A stretch of 59,384 nt of DNA from positions 1 to 59,384 of the forward strand of contig CAXTEJ010000019.1 in NCBI GenBank assembly GCA_964243295.1. Direction: 5' to 3'. The position numbers and the translations under genes are program-made. This DNA comes from CAXTEJ01 sp964243295. GTDB lineage: Bacteria > Actinomycetota > Actinomycetes > Actinomycetales > Angustibacteraceae. The notes beneath the pieces are model-generated. The model searched no databases. It saw nothing but the letters and a program-made list of their open reading frames with translations, and was not told the DNA's origin. How positions within the stretch are numbered: position 1 is the stretch's first letter; the number at the start of each line of letters is the position of its first letter. Below are positions 25,167 through 33,468 of this stretch, piece after piece.

Positions 25167-26450
25167 TCAGCCGGCGTCCGGCGCGATCGGCCTGACCAGG
25201 ACGCCGCTGCGCACGCGGGCGGGCATGCGGCGCAGGCTGATCGTCATGTCCTGGTCGGGCACCTCGAGCTCACGCGACGCCAGGTCGCGCGAGATGGCGG
25301 TCAGGATCGCGACCGTGGGGTGCTCGCCGGGGCACCGGTGACCGGTGGCGGTGTCGCCGCCGCCCTGCGGGATCAGCGTGAAGGGGTCGACGAAGCGGCC
25401 GACCCACCGCCCGGGCGCGAACGCGTACGGGTCGGGGAACACGCGATCGTCGTGGTGCTGGCCGTAGACGTCGAGCAGCACCAGGGTTCCGGCCTCGAGC
25501 TCGGTGTCCCCGAAGCGGGTTGCGTGCCGGGTGCGTGCCCCGAGGAAAGGCGCGAACGGGTAGAACCGGCGCAGCTCGTGCACGAAGGCGGTCGCGTACT
25601 CCTCGCCGCCCGCGTCGGGGGTCCCGCCGCGCAGCTGCTCGCGCAGGTGGGGCCAGCGGGTCAGGGCGTGTCCGGCGTACGCGATGAACCACGCGACGGC
25701 GACGGTCGGGCGGATCAGGTTGAGCAGCTCGACGGCCGCGAGGCGCGGCTCGAGCAGCTCGCCGTCGACGTCCCGGTGCGCGCTCACGACCGCGAGGGGC
25801 GAGCCGGGCGTCGGCGACAGCGCTCCGGCGCGCACCCTCGTGACCACACCCCCGACCCAGGCCTCGCTGCGCCGGCGGGCGAGGCGGGCCCGCAGGTGCC
25901 GCGGACCGGCGCTGCCGAACCCGTCGACCATCGCCACCATGTCGGCGGTGCGCGACGCGAGCTCCGTTCCGGGGACGCCGATCCCGACCCAACCGCAGAC
26001 CCCTCGCAGCAGCGCGCGGGCGCCCTCGTCGAACAGGACCACGGGGCTGCCGGGACGCCACGCGTCGGCCTGGGCGCGCCACGCCCCGCTGCACGCGTCG
26101 GCCAGCGCCTGCGGGTCGCCCCCGATGAGCAGGGACGTGAACAGCGCCTTGCGCCGGCGGTGCTGGTCACCGTCGAGGGTGTGCACCGCGCCGTGCCCGA
26201 ACAGCGTCGCCTGGATGGGCAGCGGGATCGCCGACGAGCGCTCGAGCTCGTCGGAGTAGAAGAACCTCGCGGCATCCGGCCCGGTCAGGCACACCGCCCG
26301 CTGGCCGAGCACGCGCACCCGGACGACGTCCGACCCCGCGACGCGGCGGCGGTCGGGGAAGAAGCCGTAGCCCTGCCGGAGCAGCTGCAGTGAGCTGTCG
26401 AGGTGGTCGTCGGCGGACGGGATGGTGCCGAGAGGGCGAGCGCTGGTCAT
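25167..26450 (-). CDS. Cytochrome P450, CYP152 peroxygenase type
   Basis: ATG 26450 gives 427 residues. The haem-binding loop reads IPQGGGDTATGHRCPGE with Cys373 as the thiolate ligand. The I helix reads NLIRPTVAVAWFIAYAG: the Arg247-Pro248 pair replaces the acid-alcohol pair of ordinary P450s. This pair and the long loop before Cys are specific to CYP152 fatty-acid peroxygenases (P450-BSbeta, SPalpha, OleT), which use hydrogen peroxide directly. No ferredoxin or reductase gene adjoins it, in keeping with that. The product could be hydroxy fatty acids or terminal alkenes; the deciding residue cannot be fixed by eye. Confidence 0.93.
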   Translation of the reverse strand: MTSARPLGTIPSADDHLDSSLQLLRQGYGFFPDRRRVAGSDVVRVRVLGQRAVCLTGPDAARFFYSDELERSSAIPLPIQATLFGHGAVHTLDGDQHRRRKALFTSLLIGGDPQALADACSGAWRAQADAWRPGSPVVLFDEGARALLRGVCGWVGIGVPGTELASRTADMVAMVDGFGSAGPRHLRARLARRRSEAWVGGVVTRVRAGALSPTPGSPLAVVSAHRDVDGELLEPRLAAVELLNLIRPTVAVAWFIAYAGHALTRWPHLREQLRGGTPDAGGEEYATAFVHELRRFYPFAPFLGARTRHATRFGDTELEAGTLVLLDVYGQHHDDRVFPDPYAFAPGRWVGRFVDPFTLIPQGGGDTATGHRCPGEHPTVAILTAISRDLASRELEVPDQDMTISLRRMPARVRSGVLVRPIAPDAG

Positions 26451-26769
26451 GCCCTGGCAGTGCCCGCGGCCCCGTCGGTCAAACGACCGACGAGCGGGGT
26501 GGAGGGTGGCCGTGGGCGCGGGAGAACTCGAGTGCGTCCGGGGCCACACTGCTGGACCGCCGTCGCGACGCGCCCACGACCACCACAACGATCTTGCCCA
26601 CCGGCCGTGGGGTTATGCGCTCCACGACAGCGGGCGCACCGCCGAGGCGCTCGCTCGCCACGTCCTCACCGGGCTCGGCCGCCGGCCGCGTGCGGTGGGG
26701 TTTGCTCAGGCACGAACCGGGCACATGTCGTCGTACCGCCGTCGTGGCGGGCCCAAGGAGGCGACTGGT
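26451..26769. other. 319-base divergent intergenic region
   Basis: This lies between the CYP152 gene (leftward) and the zinc ADH gene (rightward). It holds both promoters by position. The open frame that runs through it is not supported by any family or SD. The AAGGAGG ribosome site of the ADH gene is at its right end. I see no palindrome longer than 6 bp arms. Confidence 0.6.
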
Positions 26770-27954
26770 GTGAAGGCAGTGACGTGGCAGGGCAAGCGTG
26801 ACGTGCGCGTGATCGACGTGCCCGACCCGGTCATCCGGGAGCCCACCGATGCGATCATCAAGGTGACGTCGACGAACATCTGCGGGTCCGACCTGCACCT
26901 GTACGAGGTGCTGTCGCCGTTCATGTCGGCCGGCGACATCCTCGGTCACGAGCCGATGGGCATCGTCGAGGCGGTCGGCAGCGGGGTCACGAACCTGTCG
27001 GTCGGTGACCGCGTCGTGATCCCGTTCCAGATCAGCTGCGGCCACTGCTTCATGTGCGACCAGCAGCTCTACACCCAGTGCGAGACCACCCAGGTGCGCG
27101 AGCAGGGCACCGGCGCCGCGCTGTTCGGCTTCTCCCAGCTGTACGGCGAGGTGCCGGGCGGGCAGGCCGAGTACCTGCGCGTGCCGCAGGCGCAGTTCAC
27201 CCACATCCCGGTGCCGCAGGGCCCGCCGGACGACCGGTTCGTCTACCTGTCCGACGTCCTGCCGACGGCGTGGCAGGCCGTGAAGTACGCCGACGTCAAG
27301 CCCGGCGGCACGCTCGTCGTGCTCGGCCTCGGGCCCATCGGTGACATGGCGGCACGCATCGCGCTGCACCAGGGCGTGTCGCGCGTCATCGGCGTCGACC
27401 TGGTGCCCGAGCGCCTCGACCGCGCCCGGGCCCGCGGCGTCGACACCATCGACCTGTCCGACGTCGGCGACGACCTCGCCGAGACCATCCGCGGCGAGAC
27501 CGGCGGCCGCGGGCCCGACGCCGTCATCGACGCGGTCGGCATGGAGGCGCACGGGTCGGGCAGCGCGAAGGCCGCCCACCAGCTGACCGCGCTGCTGCCG
27601 GACGTCGTCGCCCAGCCGTTCATGAAGCACGCCGGCGTCGACAGGCTCACAGCCCTCTACTCCGCGCTCGACATCGTGCGACGCGGCGGGACGGTGTCGG
27701 TCATCGGCGTCTACGGCGGCGCGGCCGACGCGATGCCGATGATGCAGATGTTCGACAAGCAGATCCAGCTGCGCATGGGCCAGGCCAACGTCAAGCGCTG
27801 GGTGCCCGAGATCATGCCGCTGCTCACGGACGACGACCCGCTGGGCGTCGACTCGTTCGCCACGCACCACCTGTCCCTCGACCAGGCGCCGCAGGCGTAC
27901 GAGGACTTCCAGAAGAAGCAGGAGGGCGTCATCAAGGTCGTCCTCAACCCCTGA
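26770..27954 (+). CDS. Zinc-dependent alcohol dehydrogenase, formaldehyde-dehydrogenase-like
   Basis: GTG 26770 has AAGGAGG about 8 bases upstream. The product is 394 residues. It is a class of zinc MDR close to glutathione-independent formaldehyde dehydrogenase: catalytic zinc ligand in NICGSDLHLY, GHEPMGIVEAVG, and the four structural-zinc cysteines in CGHCFMCDQQLYTQC. The Rossmann turn is VLGLGPIGDMAARIA. The long insertion with AAHQLTALLPDVVAQPFMKH matches the larger members of this family. The following gene is a DUF4383 membrane protein 46 bases on, probably the same operon. The natural aldehyde or alcohol substrate is unknown. Confidence 0.92.
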   Translation: MKAVTWQGKRDVRVIDVPDPVIREPTDAIIKVTSTNICGSDLHLYEVLSPFMSAGDILGHEPMGIVEAVGSGVTNLSVGDRVVIPFQISCGHCFMCDQQLYTQCETTQVREQGTGAALFGFSQLYGEVPGGQAEYLRVPQAQFTHIPVPQGPPDDRFVYLSDVLPTAWQAVKYADVKPGGTLVVLGLGPIGDMAARIALHQGVSRVIGVDLVPERLDRARARGVDTIDLSDVGDDLAETIRGETGGRGPDAVIDAVGMEAHGSGSAKAAHQLTALLPDVVAQPFMKHAGVDRLTALYSALDIVRRGGTVSVIGVYGGAADAMPMMQMFDKQIQLRMGQANVKRWVPEIMPLLTDDDPLGVDSFATHHLSLDQAPQAYEDFQKKQEGVIKVVLNP

Positions 27955-28000
27955 GGCACGCCGCCAGACCCCTACCCGGCACCAAGAGGAGACCTGAGCC

Positions 28001-28462
28001 TTGGCCACGTACGGTGACCCGGCCGGCACGGCCGTCCGCACCACCCCGGTGCAGCGCGCGGCCCAGCTGGTCGGCGTGACGTTCCTGCTCGTGGGCGTCC
28101 TGGGGTTCATCCCCGGGATCACGACCAACTACGGCGACATGTCGTTCGGCGGCCACATGTCGGACGCCCACCTGCTGGGCATCTTCCAGGTGTCGATCCT
28201 GCACAACGTCGTCCACCTCGCGTTCGGCGCAGCCGGCCTGGCCCTCGCCAAGCAGGCCCACAGTGCGCGCACCTATCTCGTCGTGGGCGGTGCGATCTAC
28301 CTGGTGCTGTGGATCTTCGGGCTGCTCACCGGTGATGACTCGATGAGCAACTACGTGCCCGTCAACACCGCTGACGACTGGCTGCACTTCGTGCTCGGCG
28401 TCGGCATGATCGGGCTCGGCGTCGTGCTGAGCCGCCGCTCGCCCGGCGCGGTCGCACGCTGA
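28001..28462 (+). CDS. DUF4383 membrane protein
   Basis: The start is TTG 28001 with AAGAGGAGA about 9 bases ahead. The product is 153 residues with four predicted spans: LVGVTFLLVGVLGFIPG, VSILHNVVHLAFGAAGLAL, YLVVGGAIYLVLWIFGLL and WLHFVLGVGMIGLGVVL. The paired His in LHNVVHL and the DWLHF motif are typical of DUF4383 in actinobacteria. Function unknown. It probably shares a transcript with the preceding ADH; a strong hairpin follows. Confidence 0.88.
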   Translation: MATYGDPAGTAVRTTPVQRAAQLVGVTFLLVGVLGFIPGITTNYGDMSFGGHMSDAHLLGIFQVSILHNVVHLAFGAAGLALAKQAHSARTYLVVGGAIYLVLWIFGLLTGDDSMSNYVPVNTADDWLHFVLGVGMIGLGVVLSRRSPGAVAR

Positions 28463-28464
28463 CC

Positions 28465-28532
28465 CATCGCACAGCACGAGCCATCGCCCGGCACGAGCCA
28501 TCGCACGCCACGACGAATCGCACGGCACGATG
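28465..28532. repeat. Four tandem 17-base repeats
   Basis: Starting right after the DUF4383 stop codon, four units of 17 bases begin at 28465, 28482, 28499 and 28516, each of the form CATCGCmCrGCACGAGC with a few changes. The last unit runs into the left arm of the terminator hairpin. The spread of changes suggests old slippage copies rather than a CRISPR. Confidence 0.7.
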
Positions 28533-28569
28533 AAGGGGACGCCTCCCGAGGCGTCCCCTTCATCGTGCC
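28524..28569. terminator. Strong bidirectional terminator
   Basis: A perfect 21-bp stem (28524-28544 with 28549-28569) closes over a CCCG loop. It lies between the convergent DUF4383 and MBL genes and would stop transcription from both sides. Confidence 0.85.
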
Positions 28570-28579
28570 CGCAGCCCGG

Positions 28580-29365
28580 CTAGGGCGCGAGGCTGATGGT
28601 GGCGCCGCGCTCGACGTAGCGCACCCGAGCGGCGAAGGGCGTGCCTGCCAGCGCCGAGGTGAAGTCGCGCAGGGGCGAGCGGAAGACGCCGTAGTCGTCG
28701 TGGTGCACGGGCACGGCGTAGCCCGGCTGCACCGTCTCGAGCAGCCGCCGGCCCCCCTCGCCGTCCAGCGTCACCAGGGCACCGAGCACGCGCGTGCCGC
28801 CGAGGTGGACGACGGCCCCGTCGAGCTCCGGGTGGCGCTCGCGGATGGCGTCGAGGTGGGCGCCGGTCATGGTGTCGCCGGTGAGGTAGAGCGACAGCTG
28901 CCGGACGCCGGCACGCTGATAGGTGAGCACCGTGCCCATGACCGTGGGCAGCAGCGCGCGCATGACGCCGAGGGCGTGCACGCCCGGCACCGACTGCGCG
29001 GTCAGCACGTCGTCGCCGCGCGTCAGGACGTGCTCGGACCACGTCGGCAGCGCCACCGTGGTGAAACCCCACGAAGACAGTCGCCGCGCGGCCGCCGGCG
29101 TGGTCAGCACCGGCGCCGAACGGTCCAGACCCGCCTTGGCCACGCGGTCGAAGTGGTCGCCGTGCAGGTGGGACAGGACGACGGCGTCCAGGCCGGGCAG
29201 GTCCTCGACGGTCATCGCCGGGTCGGTCAGGCGGCGCGACCACAGGCCCTTGCCGAGGTAGGCCCGCTGGCCGCGATGCAGGAAGTTCGGGTCGGTCAGC
29301 AGCGTGAAGGGCCCGATCCGCAGCAGCGTCGTGGCCGTGCCGATGAACGTGAGGGACGAGTCCAT
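28580..29365 (-). CDS. MBL-fold metal-dependent hydrolase (UlaG-like)
   Basis: ATG 29365 gives 261 residues. The metallo-beta-lactamase motif is SHLHGDHFD (two-metal site), with further ligands in LYLTGDT and the late His in YAVPVHHDDYG. The N-terminal SSLTFIGTATTLLRIGP and LLTDPNFL are typical of UlaG/RomA-like members, which hydrolyse phosphodiester or lactone-like substrates; N-acyl-phosphatidylethanolamine phospholipase-type enzymes are related. Substrate unknown. It stands alone, with no gene overlap. Confidence 0.9.
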   Translation of the reverse strand: MDSSLTFIGTATTLLRIGPFTLLTDPNFLHRGQRAYLGKGLWSRRLTDPAMTVEDLPGLDAVVLSHLHGDHFDRVAKAGLDRSAPVLTTPAAARRLSSWGFTTVALPTWSEHVLTRGDDVLTAQSVPGVHALGVMRALLPTVMGTVLTYQRAGVRQLSLYLTGDTMTGAHLDAIRERHPELDGAVVHLGGTRVLGALVTLDGEGGRRLLETVQPGYAVPVHHDDYGVFRSPLRDFTSALAGTPFAARVRYVERGATISLAP

Positions 29366-29428
29366 GTCAACCTCCCCCGACCGTCGTGGTGATGCCCTCG
29401 ACGACGGAGCGCCGGCTGGGAGGGGTCG

Positions 29429-29980
29429 TCAGCTCTCGTCCTCGGTGCTGGAGCCGACCTGCTGCAGTGCCGCGTAGACGTACTGCAGCGCGTCGGCACC
29501 CGCCACGGCGGTCAGGGTCGTCGTGACGAGGCGCGCCACGTTCGGGGCGAGGACGTGGGCGGTGGTCAGTGCGGTCGCGATCCACTGGGCGACGCAGAAC
29601 GGGCACGTCAACAGCTCACCGGCGGCGTGGGCGAGCGGCTTGCCCTTGGCCCAGTCGGCGATCTCCTCGTGCACCTCCGATGGCCCACCGCGACCCTCGT
29701 AGGTGGTGAACGGGGCCCGCAGGGGGCTCGTGACGGCGTCCTTGGTGAGCGTGCGCGCGAGCCGGTGGGTGGCGACGGTGATCAGCACGAGGTCGCGCGT
29801 CGACAACCGCGCCTCGGCGTCGCGGCCGCGCGCAGCGGCGAACAGCGTTGCGGCGCCGCCCGTGTAGGCGAGCATGAGGGCCGAGTACCCGGCCAGCGGA
29901 CGGTGGTCGTCGTGGGCGTAGCGGGACTGCATGCGCCGCAAGGAGTCCGCTCCGGCGGTCGCCATGGTGGTGAGCTGCAT
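29429..29980 (-). CDS. DUF1360 membrane protein
   Basis: The likely start is ATG 29980 (183 residues); the SD is weak and ATG 29965 is an alternative. It shows the DUF1360 signature LLTCPFCVAQWIATAL, with paired Cys flanking a span, and the upstream RDLVLITVATHRLARTLTKD and VTSPLRAPFT segments. Two to three hydrophobic helices. Similar proteins in Bacillus are spore-coat-linked, in actinobacteria unassigned. It precedes no obvious partner but shares direction with the glycosyltransferase gene 61 bases upstream. Confidence 0.82.
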   Translation of the reverse strand: MQLTTMATAGADSLRRMQSRYAHDDHRPLAGYSALMLAYTGGAATLFAAARGRDAEARLSTRDLVLITVATHRLARTLTKDAVTSPLRAPFTTYEGRGGPSEVHEEIADWAKGKPLAHAAGELLTCPFCVAQWIATALTTAHVLAPNVARLVTTTLTAVAGADALQYVYAALQQVGSSTEDES

Positions 29981-30041
29981 GACCGGGGGGTACCCACCGG
30001 TCATGGGACCAATCGCGGCTGACGACACGGCGCCCGTCCTG

Positions 30042-31109
30042 TCAGTCGCGGGGCAGGCAGCTGGCGTCCGGGCCGTCGGTGCCCGGCAGCCCTGCGATGC
30101 GGCGGGTGATCTGCCTGCGGGTGTGGGCGGCGACACGCAGCCGGCCGTCGCTGTAGGCGACGCCGCCACGGGCGCGCTCGCGCAGGGCCAGCCACGCGCA
30201 CGTGCCGCGCTCGAGAACCCACAGCGGTGCCCACAGCGGCACGTCCCGCGGCACCGCGGCCGCGACGGCGCCACGGCGCCCGTGCGCCGCGACCACGGCG
30301 ACCAGCGCGAGCAGCCGCAGCGGCAGCGTGCGGTCACGCCGCGCGGCCAGCAGCAGGACGGGCCACACCGCGAGGGCGGCGACCAGCCGCCACGGCTGGG
30401 CGAGGTCGTCGTACGCCTGGCGGACACGCTGGCCGCGAAAGTGGCGGGCGTCGGGCGGGCGGCGTGCGACGACGACGTCCCGGGCGTCCACGACCCGGCC
30501 CCCCGCCGCCGAGACCGTCCGCACCAGCTCGAGGTTCTCGAACAGGACGTCGGCGTCCCAGCCGCCAGTGGCCCGCAGCAGCCCCCGTCGCACCCCGAAG
30601 GTGCCGGGCCAGTCGCCGCTGCCCAGCGCCAGGTTGAGCAGCGACCGGCCGGCGTCCCAGCGGGCGTGCCACGGCCACGCGTCGAACACGTTGACCGGTC
30701 GCACCAGGTCGGCGTCGGCCAGCATCTCGACGACGCGGCGCAGGGTCGCGGCGGTGTAGCGCACGTCGTCGTCGGCGAGGACGACGAGCTCATGGCGCGC
30801 GAAGTGGACGCCGGTCATGGCCCCGACCACCTTGCCGTTGGCGCCCGGCAGCGGCGCGGGCCGGCAGTGGCGCACCAGCGGCGCCCACGCCCGCTCGTGC
30901 TCGGCGAACCGCTGCGGGAGCGAGCCGTCGACCACGGTGACGTCGGCCCACTGCGCGAGCAGACCGAGGTAGGCGGTCATCTCGGTCAGCTGCTCGCGGT
31001 GGCTCTGCTCACCACCAGCGTCCCAGCGCACCGGCACCACGACCTCAACCGGTAGCCGGGCGGTCACGGGCCTGGCGAGCGGGGGCTCGTGCGGCTGCTG
31101 CGTGCTCAC
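30042..31109 (-). CDS. Family 2 glycosyltransferase with membrane tail
   Basis: GTG 31109 gives 355 residues. The GT-A fold is shown by VEVVVPVRWDAGGEQSHREQ, the KVVGAMTGVHFAR helix and the nucleotide-sugar metal motif VVLADDDVRY. An acidic acceptor loop (LFENLELVRTV) follows. The C-terminal third has hydrophobic stretches (LVAALAVWPVLLLAARR, LLALVAVVAAHG), so it is membrane-bound, facing the cytoplasm. It starts 11 bases from the end of the iron-enzyme gene in the same direction, so the two are probably co-transcribed. The acceptor is unknown. Confidence 0.88.
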   Translation of the reverse strand: MSTQQPHEPPLARPVTARLPVEVVVPVRWDAGGEQSHREQLTEMTAYLGLLAQWADVTVVDGSLPQRFAEHERAWAPLVRHCRPAPLPGANGKVVGAMTGVHFARHELVVLADDDVRYTAATLRRVVEMLADADLVRPVNVFDAWPWHARWDAGRSLLNLALGSGDWPGTFGVRRGLLRATGGWDADVLFENLELVRTVSAAGGRVVDARDVVVARRPPDARHFRGQRVRQAYDDLAQPWRLVAALAVWPVLLLAARRDRTLPLRLLALVAVVAAHGRRGAVAAAVPRDVPLWAPLWVLERGTCAWLALRERARGGVAYSDGRLRVAAHTRRQITRRIAGLPGTDGPDASCLPRD

Positions 31110-31120
31110 GAGCGGCCCGG

Positions 31121-32191
31121 CTAGGCCGTGGCGAGCTGCCGCCGCGCAGGCAGCGGTGAGCGCAGGGCGCTGCCGCCGCGCTCCCAGGAGGACAGCACGT
31201 GCTCGGCGACGAGGCCGTCGAGAGCGAGGCAGGTCGCGGCGCCGAGCAGGACGTCGCTCAGCAGGGCCGGCTCGTCGCGCACCAGCGCGCCGCACAGGTC
31301 GTGGGCCGCGATCTGCTCGTGCACCGCGTCGGCCTCGATGTGCTCGTCGAAGAACTCGCTCGCCTGCACCGGCAGATCCAGCCGCTGCATGCCCGACACC
31401 CAGCGCTTGGAGGGCAGCGAGGACGTCATCTCGAACACGGCGAGGTGACCGCACAGCGCACCGCGCAGCCGCCGGTTGAGGGCGAACAGCGACAGGGCGT
31501 TGTGGGAGGCGAGCGCCACCGCGGGCACGAGGTCGAGGTGGCCGTTGGGGGTGTCGTCGAGCCCGAGCGCCCGCATCGAGCCCGAGAAGAGCGTGGCGTG
31601 CATGCGGTCGACGCGGCCGCCGCCGTACTCGTCGGTCTGGATCTCGACCAGCGCGGCCTTCGCCTGGCCGCGCAGCCGCGGGATCGCGAACGTCTGCGGG
31701 TCGCCCTCCTTGAGCTGGTACGGCGAGCGCAGGACGAGCGCCTCGGCGACCTGCTCGACGGTCGCGTGCCGCGCGACGTAACCGGCCAGCGACGGGCCGC
31801 TGTCGGCCGCTGCCATGGCGAACAGCGTCCGCGGCAGGGCGGCCGGCGTGCAGAGGACGGGGTCGTGCAGCTCGCGCAGCGCCCGCTCGAGCAGGGCCTC
31901 GAGGTGGCGGCGGGCCGTGATCACCGCGGGCTCCCACTCCCAGGCGTCGTCGACGCCCGGCAGGCCACCGAAGTGCAGCTCGTAGGCCAGGTAGAGCGTG
32001 AGCTGCAGGTCGTCGTCGAGCAGCACCTCGGACGCCGTGCGCACGCGGTCGCGCTCTGCCGCGGCCAGCCGCACCAGCGTGGCGAGCGGTGCATCGGCGC
32101 CGAGGTCATCGGCGTGGCCGGACGTGGGAACGGCCGCCAGGACCGTGAGCAACGCCGCGCTCAGCGGTCCGCGGGGCAGCAGCGTGGTCAT
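31121..32191 (-). CDS. Iron-containing redox enzyme (haem-oxygenase-like diiron fold)
   Basis: ATG 32191 gives 356 residues. The haem-oxygenase-like helical fold carries candidate metal ligands in LAYELHFGG, ALVEIQTDEYGGG and FFDEHIEADAVHEQIAAHDL, the spacing of the HDO family (Pfam Haem_oxygenas_2). Members activate oxygen with two irons and cleave or oxidise small molecules. The family also includes enzymes in natural-product pathways. Here the divergent neighbour encodes a CDGSH iron-sulphur protein 153 bases away, and a glycosyltransferase follows, so electron supply by the CDGSH protein is a reasonable inference. Confidence 0.87.
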   Translation of the reverse strand: MTTLLPRGPLSAALLTVLAAVPTSGHADDLGADAPLATLVRLAAAERDRVRTASEVLLDDDLQLTLYLAYELHFGGLPGVDDAWEWEPAVITARRHLEALLERALRELHDPVLCTPAALPRTLFAMAAADSGPSLAGYVARHATVEQVAEALVLRSPYQLKEGDPQTFAIPRLRGQAKAALVEIQTDEYGGGRVDRMHATLFSGSMRALGLDDTPNGHLDLVPAVALASHNALSLFALNRRLRGALCGHLAVFEMTSSLPSKRWVSGMQRLDLPVQASEFFDEHIEADAVHEQIAAHDLCGALVRDEPALLSDVLLGAATCLALDGLVAEHVLSSWERGGSALRSPLPARRQLATA

Positions 32192-32343
32192 GCCTCGATT
32201 CTTCCCATGCAGTCCTCAATCATGCACGGCATGCGTTTCAGGACCGTTGCAGTCCGACGTCGGTGACGGCGGTCCCCTCGTGACTGCCGCGATCGTGGGC
32301 GAAGCGGGCGCTTGCCGGAGGGTGGCCCGGGTACCCATGGAGC

Positions 32344-32565
32344 GTGAGCCATGCCGAGAACACGCCCGTCCGCGTCACCGTCTGCGATGACGGACCATTC
32401 ATCGTGCGCGGGCCGGTGGAGATCCTGGACGAGCAGGGCCGGCCCGTCGAGCGCCGGCGCTCGACCGTCGCCCTGTGCCGCTGCGGACTCAGCGGGCGCG
32501 CGCCCTGGTGCGACGGCAGCCACAAGGCCGCCGCGGGTCCGCGCCGGCGTCCCGCGACGGGCTGA
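32344..32565 (+). CDS. CDGSH iron-sulphur domain protein
   Basis: GTG 32344 gives 73 residues. The cluster motif reads CRCGLSGRAPWCDGSH: three Cys and one His, exactly the mitoNEET pattern, binding a labile [2Fe-2S]. The preceding VEILDEQGRPVERRRSTVAL forms the first strands of the domain. There is no membrane anchor, so the protein is soluble. It is divergent from the diiron-type redox enzyme. Confidence 0.93.
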   Translation: MSHAENTPVRVTVCDDGPFIVRGPVEILDEQGRPVERRRSTVALCRCGLSGRAPWCDGSHKAAAGPRRRPATG

Positions 32566-32583
32566 GCGGCGGGCCTGCTCGTC

Positions 32584-33468
32584 TCACGCCTCGAGCTCGC
32601 TGAGCACCCGCGGGATGCAGGCCGGCAGCTCTCGCGCCAGGAAGCCCAGGCGGCCGACCTCGGTGGCCAACCGGTCGCCGGCGCGCCCGTGCAGGTGGGC
32701 CGCCCACACCGCCGCCTGCGCCGGCTCGGCGCCACGCGCGGCCAGCCCCGTGACGATGCCCGCCTCGACGTCACCCGACCCGGCGACACCGAGGCCGGGA
32801 CCACCCGCGTCGTCCGACCACAGCCGGCCGTCCGGCGAAGCCAGGTGCGCCCGGCTGCCGCCGCAGCTCACGACCGCCCGCGCGCGTCTGGCGAGGGCGA
32901 GGCTCGCGGCGCCCGGGTCGTCGTCGACGTCCGCCGGGTCGACCCCGAGGGTGAGCGCCAGCTCGCGTGGGTTCGGCGTGAGGATCGCGCGGCCGTCGAG
33001 GTGGTGCAGGCCGTCCGGCTGCTGCTGGCCCAGCCAGGCGAGCCCGAGGGCGTCGAGCACCAGGGTGGTCGACAGCTGCGGCACCACGGCGGCGACGAGC
33101 GCCATGGCGGCCTCGACGTCCATGATGCCGGGCCCGATCAGGACGCACGAGCAGCTGCTCGCCATGTCGACCAGCTGCTCGGCGCACGAGGCGTCGATGT
33201 CGCCGCCGGCCGTCTCGGGCAGCCCGCGCACCAGCGCCTCGGGGATCGCGACGCCCATGGCGGGCGCGACCGACCGCACCGTGGCGACCTGCAGCTTGCC
33301 GGCGCCGGTGCGCAGGGCGGCCTCGGCCGCGAGGACGACGGCACCGGGCGTCGTCGCGCTGCCGCCGATCACGAGCGTGCGACCGCTGGACTCCTTGTCT
33401 CCGCCGGTGTCGGGCAGTGGCCAGTCGCGCAGCAGCCCGGCGGTGATCGCGACCGGTGTGCCGCTCAC
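32584..33468 (-). CDS. nnrD: ADP-dependent NAD(P)H-hydrate dehydratase
   Basis: GTG 33468 overlaps the phosphatase stop by four bases (GTGA). The product is 294 residues, a ribokinase-like fold. Motifs: GGSATTPGAVVLAAEAALR, VLIGPGIMD, ILTPNPREL and the anion-hole/catalytic loop VAGSGDVEAGIVTGLAA (usually GTGDVLAG). The enzyme restores damaged NADHX and NADPHX using ADP. The epimerase domain often fused to it is not present in this gene. Translational coupling to the phosphatase suggests a joint housekeeping role. Confidence 0.9.
   Translation of the reverse strand: MSGTPVAITAGLLRDWPLPDTGGDKESSGRTLVIGGSATTPGAVVLAAEAALRTGAGKLQVATVRSVAPAMGVAIPEALVRGLPETAGGDIDASCAEQLVDMASSCSCVLIGPGIMDVEAAMALVAAVVPQLSTTLVLDALGLAWLGQQQPDGLHHLDGRAILTPNPRELALTLGVDPADVDDDPGAASLALARRARAVVSCGGSRAHLASPDGRLWSDDAGGPGLGVAGSGDVEAGIVTGLAARGAEPAQAAVWAAHLHGRAGDRLATEVGRLGFLARELPACIPRVLSELEA

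Noticed and set aside
30042..31937. 631-codon leftward frame over the glycosyltransferase and iron enzyme
   Set aside because: Only the part from GTG 31109 has GT2 features; the rest overlaps the iron-redox gene in a different frame.
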